From: Maioricimonas rarisocia
GTDB lineage: Bacteria > Planctomycetota > Planctomycetia > Planctomycetales > Planctomycetaceae
Reading direction: 5' to 3'
Length of the DNA: 64,000 nt
Assembly (NCBI RefSeq): GCF_007747795.1
Contig: NZ_CP036275.1
Span: forward strand, 7,308,001 to 7,372,000
In this document: piece after piece, positions 1 through 7,323 of the stretch
Layout: every line of letters begins with the position of its first letter
How positions within the stretch are numbered: position 1 is the first letter of the stretch
Notes under the pieces: generated by a model
What the model was told of the DNA's origin: nothing
Seen by the model: the letters and a program-made list of their open reading frames with translations, nothing else
The model's database searches: none
Translations under genes and position numbers: made by a program

Positions 1-404
1 CCGCCGACGATTCCGAAGATCACGACCACCATCGTCGGGATGAGAATCCCCGGGTTGTCCATCGCGCTTCCCGATTCCGTCACCGAAGCGATCTTCTGCA
101 ACGCTTCCCGCAGTTCTTCGAAGCCGATCCAGTCGGCAGAGACCGCGCACCGGCCGGTGCGGGTCGCGATCACCAGCCGCCTCAGCTCGCCTGCTCCGAA
201 GTCCCGGGCTTCAAGAACGTCGTCGAACGGGCAGGTGTGCTGCGGCTCATAGCCGCGTACCAGAAACCGCCGTGGCCACAGGCAGTTGATGAACGTCACC
301 ACGCGACGGTCGACGTCAATTGCAATCCGTCGCTCGAATCCGCCGGGATGATCCCGATCAAAGCACTCGATCACCAACGGTTCGTCGGCAGAATCTTCAC
401 TCAT
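1..404 (-). CDS. Hypothetical protein, partial, runs off the left edge
   Basis: The minus-strand frame opens with ATG at 404-402 (first residues MSEDSADEPLVIECFD) and stays open to base 1, so about 134 codons are visible and the C-terminus lies outside the window. A GGAG sequence sits about 10 bases upstream of the ATG. The visible part is a soluble, acidic stretch with an Arg/Trp-containing beta-like segment. It ends in a hydrophobic run (residues about 118-134, ILIPTMVVVIFGIVG) that probably begins a transmembrane helix. I do not recognise the family. Reading direction and codon use match the two genes that follow on the same strand. Confidence 0.6.
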   Translation of the reverse strand, partial: MSEDSADEPLVIECFDRDHPGGFERRIAIDVDRRVVTFINCLWPRRFLVRGYEPQHTCPFDDVLEARDFGAGELRRLVIATRTGRCAVSADWIGFEELREALQKIASVTESGSAMDNPGILIPTMVVVIFGIVG

Positions 405-447
405 CGTGCCCGCTCCACCTGACAATGTGCCTTGCCTCGTTGCCGCC

Positions 448-1548
448 TCACTCCGGGCCGGCAGCCGGTTCGATCTCCCGCACCCACGAGACCTGCGTGA
501 TCAGCACGTCCAGCGCGGCATGCGAGAGCGCCTGGTTGGTCGCATACGCGGCCGTCCGGTTCGAGGGGAACGTCGCCTGCGTCGCATCCCCCACGAGAAA
601 GACATTGAAGTCCTGCCGCAGGTTCCTGTAGCCGGCTGCGGTGGTGCAGACGCACATGTCGGTCGCGTAACCGCACAGCAGCACATGCTGGATGCCATGA
701 CTGCGAAGAAACACCTTGAGCCGGTCGTATCCCTGGAGGTCGTAGAAGACGACATCATCAGAAGCGACATTGATCGGCTTCATCACCGGGATCGGCAGCG
801 ACCAGAAGCCGTCATTATTGTAGCGGGGCGACGCGTCCAGACCGGGAAACTGCCGGAAGTAGTCGACAACCGGCCGCTCCGACGAGACTGCGATCTCTTC
901 GGGCAGTTCGCCACCCGTGTAGTCGAACGACGACAGCTTCTCCTCGAGCTGACGACCGGCCTCCTCCCGCTCCTGGTCCGACGGTGTGCGATTGAGCGAG
1001 CGATACAACCCGGTGCGGATCGGGTCCGCATCGCCAGGCAGACTGTAGACGACCAGCCCGACGCGCTCGCGCAGCCGCTCGATCATCGGGTTGACGATCT
1101 CGGCAGCGTGCTGCAGGAAACGGGCGTTCTTTTCGGGCGTGCATCCGAACGCCACACCGGCCGGCTGCGGGGTGTCCCAGCCCTGGCCGTCGTCGATGCC
1201 CCAGGGATGAACCATCACCACCGCCGTCTTTGCCCCGTCAATGCGGTTGGGAATTTCGATGATCCCTCGCGCGTTGTAGCTGTACCGCCACGCCCGGACT
1301 GACAGATCGGCCTGTTCATCGTCGACCAGGATCGGCGACTCGTACCGGCGGACGTCGTCGATCGGCTGAACGTATTCGGGATGGTCGGCCATCAAGGGAG
1401 CCGGCTCCTCGATCGGCGTCAGAACGTTGCGGTACGTCCGCAGTGAAGGAGCCGCCGGTTCGCTGGCATCCGTCGATGACGACAGGAACATCACGGACGT
1501 GGTCGCGACCAGCAGAAAGCTACGAGCCTGAATCATGAGCGGGTTCAT
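448..1548 (-). CDS. Secreted cysteine hydrolase, isochorismatase-like fold
   Basis: A 366-residue protein. I chose the ATG at 1548, which has GGGA just upstream and begins with a clean signal peptide (Met-Asn-Pro-Leu, then a hydrophobic core ending near SSSTDAS); the frame extends 9 codons further upstream. The C-terminal half carries the family signature GYATDMCVCTTAAG, where the first Cys (about residue 299) occupies the nucleophile position of isochorismatase/nicotinamidase-type hydrolases. It is followed by the usual beta strand and GDAT turn. The N-terminal acidic motif is unusual (MVHPWGIDDG in place of the common DMQxDF). The protein is longer than typical 180-220-residue members, so the substrate cannot be predicted. 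It is probably periplasmic or exported. Confidence 0.75.
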   Translation of the reverse strand: MNPLMIQARSFLLVATTSVMFLSSSTDASEPAAPSLRTYRNVLTPIEEPAPLMADHPEYVQPIDDVRRYESPILVDDEQADLSVRAWRYSYNARGIIEIPNRIDGAKTAVVMVHPWGIDDGQGWDTPQPAGVAFGCTPEKNARFLQHAAEIVNPMIERLRERVGLVVYSLPGDADPIRTGLYRSLNRTPSDQEREEAGRQLEEKLSSFDYTGGELPEEIAVSSERPVVDYFRQFPGLDASPRYNNDGFWSLPIPVMKPINVASDDVVFYDLQGYDRLKVFLRSHGIQHVLLCGYATDMCVCTTAAGYRNLRQDFNVFLVGDATQATFPSNRTAAYATNQALSHAALDVLITQVSWVREIEPAAGPE

Positions 1549-1602
1549 CCTGTTCCCAGTGTCTCGGCATGCCATTGTTCGGACTGGCGTCGCTGCAGCC
1601 CG

Positions 1603-3249
1603 CTACTTCGAACGGCGTTTCCGTCGGGCCTCGTCGAACTCCTTGCGGGTCCGATCGAACTCGGCCGGTGTCAGAACGTTGACTTCCTCGGCCCACGCGT
1701 CCCACTTCGCTTTCATTTCCTGAAATCGTTCGGCTTTCTTCCCGGCGAGGTCGTTCAGTTCCGTCCGGTCGTCTCCGACGTTGTAGAGTTCCCAGGGACC
1801 ATTGCGACTCCCGACGAGCTTCCAGTCGCCATCACGAATCGCCCGGTTTCCTTCGTGCTCCCAGTACAGCGTTCGCGGAACCGTTTCTGTCGACGTAAAG
1901 GACGGAAGGAGGCTGCGCCCCTGCATCGGCTGGATGGTGTGGCCGGCGTGCGTCGTCGGATATGTCGCCTCGGCCACGTCGACAAATGTGGGCATCAGGT
2001 CGATCAGATGGGCCACCTGGTCCCGCAACTCGCCTCGTGCCTCGAAGCCGTCCGGCCAATGGACGATGAATGGGGCGCTGGTGCCCCCCTCGTGGTTCTC
2101 GCGCTTGTAGCGCCGGAAGGGGGTATTGCTCAGGTTGGCCCATCCCTGTCCGTAGCTGCTCGTCCAGCCCCCCTTGCGTCCCCATTCCTGATAGTTCGCG
2201 ACGGTGTTGGTCTCACCCTTGATGCCGAGCAGACCGGTTTCCTTCGTGCCACCGTTGTCGGACAGGAACACCAGCAGCGTATTGTCGAGTTCGCCCATTT
2301 GTTCGAGGTGATCGACAACGCGTCCGATGTTCTGGTCGAGTCGATCGATAATGGCCGCGAACAGTGCCATCTTGAAGTCGAGGTCGTCCCGCTGCTCTTC
2401 GGAGAGCGAGTCCCATTCCGGCACATCGAGCGGCGAAAGTGGCCAGTTGTCGTTGACGATGCCGAGTTCGACGAGTTTCTGGTATCGCTGCCGGCGGAAC
2501 TCACCCCAGCCATCGCGGTATCGACCGCGGTACTTCTTCACATCCTCCGGCTTCGCATGCAGTGGGAAGTGCGGCGCGTTGTAGGCGAGGTAAAGAAAGA
2601 AGGGCCGGTCGTCCTGCTCGCGGACCTGGTCGATGAAGTGCAGCGCGTAGTCGGTATAGACGTCGGTGGTGTACCACTCCCGCTCGGGATGAAGGTGGTT
2701 GACCGGGGTCTCGGTGATGGGCAGCACGAGTTCGTCGTTGAGGTACACCTCGGTGCGTCGGACCACGGTGAAGTAGCTGTCGACAAAACCACGGGTGCCG
2801 TAGAAGTGGTCGAATCCGCGGGCAGTGGGGCAGCCCTCGTCGCGCCAGCCGAGGTGCCACTTGCCGGTCATGATGGTGTGGTAACCGGCCGGACCCAGCA
2901 TTTCGGGAATGGTGACCGCCTCGAAGCTGAGCCGGTCGCGGTAGCCGCGGACGCCGATGTCACCTGCCATGTGGCCGATGTCCGCCTGATGCGGATACAG
3001 CCCGGTCATCAGGCTGGCGCGCGACGGGCAACAGCGGCCGGTGTTGTAGAAGTGCGTGAACCGCAGTCCATTCGCCGCAAGACGGTCGAGGTTGGGCGTT
3101 TCGATCTCCGAGCCGAAGCAGCCAATATCGGAGTAGCCCATATCGTCGGCGAAAAGGACGACGATGTTGGGGCGATCCGCCGGGGCCGCCGTCACGGCCG
3201 AGAGCGACCATACGGCGAACAGGCATGCGAAAGCGGGCGATCGGGTCAT
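1603..3249 (-). CDS. Sulfatase (arylsulfatase A type), exported
   Basis: A 548-residue protein when started at the ATG at 3249, which is preceded by AGGTG and gives a signal peptide (MTRSPAFACLFAVWSLSAVTAA). The longer frame adds 43 residues that do not look like a leader. RPNIVVLFADDMGYSDIGC holds the metal-binding Asp pair (D35, D36). GRCCPSR (residues 71-77) is the C-x-P-S-R sulfatase signature, in which Cys73 would be converted to formylglycine. TGKWHLG and the late FLSDNGG block (a metal-ligand Asp-Asn) complete the active site. Length is normal for the family. It hydrolyses sulfate esters, probably on polysaccharides; sulfatase expansion is typical of Planctomycetes. It is unrelated to the secretion cluster. 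Confidence 0.93.
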   Translation of the reverse strand: MTRSPAFACLFAVWSLSAVTAAPADRPNIVVLFADDMGYSDIGCFGSEIETPNLDRLAANGLRFTHFYNTGRCCPSRASLMTGLYPHQADIGHMAGDIGVRGYRDRLSFEAVTIPEMLGPAGYHTIMTGKWHLGWRDEGCPTARGFDHFYGTRGFVDSYFTVVRRTEVYLNDELVLPITETPVNHLHPEREWYTTDVYTDYALHFIDQVREQDDRPFFLYLAYNAPHFPLHAKPEDVKKYRGRYRDGWGEFRRQRYQKLVELGIVNDNWPLSPLDVPEWDSLSEEQRDDLDFKMALFAAIIDRLDQNIGRVVDHLEQMGELDNTLLVFLSDNGGTKETGLLGIKGETNTVANYQEWGRKGGWTSSYGQGWANLSNTPFRRYKRENHEGGTSAPFIVHWPDGFEARGELRDQVAHLIDLMPTFVDVAEATYPTTHAGHTIQPMQGRSLLPSFTSTETVPRTLYWEHEGNRAIRDGDWKLVGSRNGPWELYNVGDDRTELNDLAGKKAERFQEMKAKWDAWAEEVNVLTPAEFDRTRKEFDEARRKRRSK

Positions 3250-3602
3250 TTCACACCTGCGTTGAAACGTGAGCGTCGGCATTCCTGACGAGACCCCGAG
3301 TCGCAGCCGTCGCGGCTCATCGTCAATGCGCAAGTAGGTTTTGATCGAATCGTACAGGCCGGTTTCCACGAGGTTCAAGCCTCACCGGAAGATGCGTCGA
3401 CGACGTGCGGACCGGCTCCCGGATCGATGATCGCCTGCAACGGATTCCATCCCGGCCTTGTGGTCGACCGCATCGTTCGAGGAAGATCATGTTTCGGGCC
3501 GGTTCGCCGGTGGCCCGTCTCCAGTGCAGCGGCCGAATGGGACGATACCGGTTGCGGGTACGATCGGGATTGCAGCGCGACAGCGCGCAGAAGGAGCGGC
3601 AG
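3250..3602. other. Divergent intergenic region
   Basis: This 353-base gap lies between the divergent sulfatase and LRR genes. The LRR frame stays open back to 3405, with a possible alternative ATG at 3489 preceded by GAGGAAG, so part of this stretch could be translated. I see no convincing -35/-10 pair, hairpin or RNA gene. Confidence 0.4.
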
Positions 3603-4457
3603 ATGGAGGCTTTGTCGGGACGGGAACTTCGTGACCGCGTGGCTGACCTGACGAAACTGGGGTCGCGCGTCATCTGGGACGAAGGCGAGCAGATTCGCGG
3701 AATTGCCGTTTTCGGGCCGGAAATCACGGACCGGCACATGGCGTGGCTGCGGCAGCTGCCCGGCCTGCGTGAGCTCGACCTGACGCGATCTCCCATTTCT
3801 GATGCCGGGCTGTTTCACATCAGCAAGCTGCACGACCTCGAAACGCTAATGCTCGGCAGGACCGACATTTCGGACGACGGCTTCGAACAGCTCGAAGATC
3901 TGAAGCGGCTGAAGAATCTCAATCTGATCTCGACCGGGATCACCGATCGCAGCCTCGAGATCGTCGCGGGCATGAGTGACCTCGAGGCCCTGTGGCTCGA
4001 TACGACCGACGTGACCGACGCCGGCCTGGTTCACGTTGCCGGGCTCAAGCGACTGGAACTGATCGACCTGCGCAAGACGCTGGTGACCGATGCGGGGCTG
4101 GAGCATCTGGCCGGGCTGACGCGGATGATGGAACTGAATCTGTCGTCGTGCGAAGGAGTCACGGGAAGCGGGTTCGTGCATCTGCTGGGGATGAACGACC
4201 TCGAGTGGCTCAACCTCGATGCGACCGAGGTCAACGACGCGGGGATCGCTCTACTCAGCCGCCTGTCCCTGAAGCATCTTTCGCTGAGCTGGACGTCCAT
4301 CAGCGACGTGGCCCTCGACGCGATCGAGGTGATGCCGGAGCTGACACACCTGGAGATCCTCGGCACGACGCTCACTCCGGCCCGCGTCGAAGCGCTGCGG
4401 GAGAATCTGCCCCGTTGCCGGGTTCACTTCTCACCCTACACCGACGCGCCGCTGTAA
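3603..4457 (+). CDS. Leucine-rich-repeat protein
   Basis: A 284-residue protein started at the ATG at 3603, which has AAGGAG seven bases upstream. An ATG at 3489 is an alternative. After an N-terminal segment containing the VIWDEGEQI block there are about eight repeats of roughly 24 residues of the form ITDxxLxxLxxLxxLxxLDLxxT (for example LRELDLTRSPISDAGL and LEALWLDTTDVTDAGL). This is the cysteine-free LRR type abundant in Planctomycetes. No signal peptide is seen from the chosen start. It probably acts in protein-protein interaction; partner and location are unknown. Confidence 0.8.
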   Translation: MEALSGRELRDRVADLTKLGSRVIWDEGEQIRGIAVFGPEITDRHMAWLRQLPGLRELDLTRSPISDAGLFHISKLHDLETLMLGRTDISDDGFEQLEDLKRLKNLNLISTGITDRSLEIVAGMSDLEALWLDTTDVTDAGLVHVAGLKRLELIDLRKTLVTDAGLEHLAGLTRMMELNLSSCEGVTGSGFVHLLGMNDLEWLNLDATEVNDAGIALLSRLSLKHLSLSWTSISDVALDAIEVMPELTHLEILGTTLTPARVEALRENLPRCRVHFSPYTDAPL

Positions 4458-4483
4458 GGCGGGAACGTGTGTCGGGATGGGGT

Positions 4484-5107
4484 TCACGCTTCTTTCTCCT
4501 GCGTCCAGACCGGCATGCAGTAGTTCCGGTAGGTGAAATAGGCATTCGGAGGCGGGTCGACCGGGATGTTCGTCCACTCGACCCCTTCGAGACCGTCCTT
4601 CCACGTCGCGACCGGCTCCGGCATCGGGTTGAAGAAGGTGAAGCGTCCTCCCGGACGAAGCGTCTGCTTCACAAGGCGAAAAAACGGGGGGAACAGCTCC
4701 CGGTTCGAAAAGCTGTCGACACCGCCGAAGGTGTCCCACGTGATGCCGTCGAAACGACAGTCGCTCAACTCGTCCAGCACGTCCTGCCACATGCCCTCCA
4801 CGACGCGGACGTTCGGCCGGTCTGCGGCCCATTCGTGCAGCCGTTCGAGGATCTGGGGGTGGCAGTCGACGATCGTGTGGGATCGCGGCTGGTACTCCTG
4901 AATGCAGCCGGCCAGGATGCCCATGCCGAAGCCGACTTCGAGGACGTCGCCACGATTGTGGCAGACCTCGTCGGCCATCTTCTGCATCAATGGCCGCTCC
5001 CACTCCATCATGACTTCCTGGTTGAATTCCTCGCACCAGATCTGGTCGTCGCGGAACTCGTACTTGAAGAACGGACCGGTCGCATTCGGTGGCTGAGAAG
5101 TGGTCAT
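4484..5107 (-). CDS. SAM-dependent methyltransferase, guanidinoacetate methyltransferase-like
   Basis: A 207-residue protein if started at the ATG at 5107 (MTTSQPPNATGP). The upstream in-frame extension to 5206 has no family-like sequence and the ribosome site is weak. The motif VMMEWERPLMQKMADEV followed by DVLEVGFGMG (glycine-rich SAM loop) and TIVDCHPQILERLHEW matches the order and wording of GAMT/RMT2-type enzymes, in which the MEWE region lies near the substrate pocket. The Asp of VDCHP would contact the SAM ribose. The C-terminal FFNPMPEP segment fits the final strands of the Rossmann fold. GAMT makes creatine in animals; the bacterial substrate here is uncertain. Confidence 0.75.
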   Translation of the reverse strand: MTTSQPPNATGPFFKYEFRDDQIWCEEFNQEVMMEWERPLMQKMADEVCHNRGDVLEVGFGMGILAGCIQEYQPRSHTIVDCHPQILERLHEWAADRPNVRVVEGMWQDVLDELSDCRFDGITWDTFGGVDSFSNRELFPPFFRLVKQTLRPGGRFTFFNPMPEPVATWKDGLEGVEWTNIPVDPPPNAYFTYRNYCMPVWTQEKEA

Positions 5108-5701
5108 CGATCTGAATACCCGATGGTCGCAATGCCCGGCGTGAGATCCCGCCGGCGGATGGAAATGATGGCCTGTTATTCTGCCTTCTGTTTCCCCTGA
5201 TGGCAAATCTGAAACGCAGCCGGGTATCGCACTTTCGCCACCGCGTCGTCGGACGCTGCCGGGGCCCTCGGCCCCCGGTCTCCTTCTTCCGGATTTCTTC
5301 AGGATTCTGAGATCCGCTGCGGGCCGGGGTCCGTTCCCGTCGCATACGTGAGCGAATTCTCAGCCATTTCGGTTGATCTGGTGCCTCCCGGATGACCGAT
5401 GGCGCGATGTCAGACGACGGGTGGCGAACTCTGCCGGGGAGCGCGCGATGGGTTCGGTCTGGCCACCTTTTCATCGGTCAACCGGCCAAATTCGAGCTAA
5501 GCTTGGCCGGTCCACCGGGGTCATTCGCGCAAACAGATGCTGGCATCCCGGATTTTGCGACGGTACGATCAGGTGGATGAGCGGGCGGCGGGTCACAACT
5601 CAATGGCTGATACGGCAGGCCAACATGTCGGGCCATTCGCGACCTGGAGAATCGGCAGCAACAGCAGCTGTCGAGCCGCACATCCCCTGAGGAATTCTTG
5701 A
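5108..5701. other. Divergent intergenic region upstream of the effector-like island
   Basis: About 590 bases without a convincing gene; the short frames here lack family-like composition. It lies between the divergent methyltransferase and the first island gene and must contain promoters for both. I see no clear sigma-70 or sigma-54 motif. GAGGAA at about 5690 is the ribosome site of the next gene. Confidence 0.45.
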
Positions 5702-7246
5702 GTGGGAGAAACGGCGGTGAAGCTGAAAGCAGACGAACTCAAATCCGCGCGAATCGAGCTCGGAAAAGTCATGAAGGGGCGGGCCCTCTACTTTGGCCTC
5801 ATGGCGCCGAGCAGCAAGAAGGGAAAGTTCAAAGTCTCCAAGCTGCAGGGAGACGTCAAGCCGCCTGATCTCAAGAAGAGTTACAAGCCGTACGAGGACG
5901 AGAAGGACAACGACCTGAAGGGCTCGGCCTGTCAGGGCGTGGTGACCGGCGACCGGGGCGTGATGACGCTGCATGTTCGCGGCAAGGCTCCGGGGGCGGC
6001 CGTCCGCTTTCTGCAGCATCTCGTCCAGCGGGTCATCAAATACAAGAAGGTCCGCGAGATCAAGCTCGCCGAGACCGACCAGTTGCCGGAAGTTCCGCCG
6101 AAGTCCCCCCTCGATGACGTCCAGCTCACCGCACCGGATCTGCAGAAGCGGCTCGAAGAGCTGCGGAAACGCGCCGATTCTGTCTCGGGCGAGGACCGCA
6201 AGGCTCTCGACACCCTGCTGAACGGTGCCGAGTTGAAGATCGGCAACAAGGCGCTCGACGACGCCGACCTCGATCTCGACGATGCGGAGGATCTGCTCGA
6301 AGGTGCCGGCACCGGGACGACGACGGAGGCGTCGACGTCTGAAGGCTCGACGTCCGAGGCATCGACTTCAGAGACGACGACGGACGTCAAGGCGTTCGAT
6401 CCGAAGCCGCTCGAAGCCAAGATGAAGCAGGCCAAGTCGATGATCGATCTGATCCAGGGACCGGATCGGAAGTCGATCGAGGCGGAGTTTCTGGATGCCG
6501 TCAAACTGCTCGGCGAAGGCCACGCCGCGAGGAAAGACAAGAAGATCGTCGAGGCGAACGGAAAGTTCGAGGAAGCCGAGGACGAGCTGGACGAGGTGAT
6601 CGACCTGATCAACGGGGCGTACCAGGACTTCTTCCTGGACTGGCTCAAGGGGCTGCAGGAGACCGAGAAGGTCACGCCGTTCACGACCGAGATCCAGTCG
6701 AAGCTGGATGAGGTGAAGGGGCAGATCCGCAGTCGCTCGTGGACGGACGCGATGGCGTCCTACCAGGAAGTGGACAAGCTGGTGACGGCGCTGGGGAGCG
6801 CGCGTCGCCCCGATGCACAAGAAGAGGTCGAGGCGGCTCTGGACGACGAGAAGCGAGCCGAGCAGTTCCGTCAGCGGTGGACGCTCGGAACGAAGTCGCT
6901 GCGGTCCGGCATCGAGACGACCAATTCTCAACTGAGCAGTCTCGCCATCGAGTTGGTGAAGACCGAGGATCCCAACCTCATCTGGGTTGGCGAAGAAGGG
7001 ATCGGACAGCTGCTGCGTGACCTGCGTGAGGCGGTCAACGAGATCGACCGGATCGGCACGCAGATCCCCGAACGAACCGTTGGTCTGGCACGCCCCGCGA
7101 TGGACCGTCTGCGCACGCAGATCAAAAGCGAGCAGGTCGCCGTCTGCGACAAGAACGCCTTCAAGGTCAGCGTGTCGATTCGCTCCACAATGAACGACGC
7201 ACTTTCCAAACTCGAAGAGGCCTGCCGACTCGTCGAGAGTCGCTGA
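5702..7246 (+). CDS. Putative T6SS-associated cargo protein, shared-domain family member 1
   Basis: A 514-residue acidic/lysine-rich protein without signal peptide or membrane segment. The start is the GTG at 5702 with GAGGAA seven bases upstream; a second GTG at 5717 is also possible. Residues about 27-125 (RALYFGLMAPSSKKGKFKVS ... VMTLHVRGKAPGAAVRFL) resemble a domain also present in the proteins at 10432 and 19156. The pattern is Tyr/Phe-x-Leu, Lys-Gly-x-Leu-x-Val, Gly-x-Cys or Gly-Val, then Lys-Leu-x-Phe-x-Phe and a C-terminal amphipathic helix. A low-complexity Ser/Thr/Glu linker follows (about residues 203-225), and the rest is predicted helical or coiled coil. It is the first gene of the co-directional island. 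Function unknown; a secreted cargo or its carrier is an inference from context. Confidence 0.7.
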   Translation: MGETAVKLKADELKSARIELGKVMKGRALYFGLMAPSSKKGKFKVSKLQGDVKPPDLKKSYKPYEDEKDNDLKGSACQGVVTGDRGVMTLHVRGKAPGAAVRFLQHLVQRVIKYKKVREIKLAETDQLPEVPPKSPLDDVQLTAPDLQKRLEELRKRADSVSGEDRKALDTLLNGAELKIGNKALDDADLDLDDAEDLLEGAGTGTTTEASTSEGSTSEASTSETTTDVKAFDPKPLEAKMKQAKSMIDLIQGPDRKSIEAEFLDAVKLLGEGHAARKDKKIVEANGKFEEAEDELDEVIDLINGAYQDFFLDWLKGLQETEKVTPFTTEIQSKLDEVKGQIRSRSWTDAMASYQEVDKLVTALGSARRPDAQEEVEAALDDEKRAEQFRQRWTLGTKSLRSGIETTNSQLSSLAIELVKTEDPNLIWVGEEGIGQLLRDLREAVNEIDRIGTQIPERTVGLARPAMDRLRTQIKSEQVAVCDKNAFKVSVSIRSTMNDALSKLEEACRLVESR

Positions 7247-7323
7247 CGTCCCGTCCTCACTCTGCGGTCATTCATCGGTCACACGGCGGCTGCGGGCCGC
7301 CCATTTCGAAAGCAGGCAGCATC

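Noticed and set aside
406-1302. 298-residue plus-strand open frame
   Set aside because: Antisense shadow of the isochorismatase-fold gene; Arg/Pro-rich composition with no family pattern.
1855-3288. 477-residue plus-strand open frame
   Set aside because: Antisense to the sulfatase, whose signature motifs are clear; no ribosome site or recognisable sequence.
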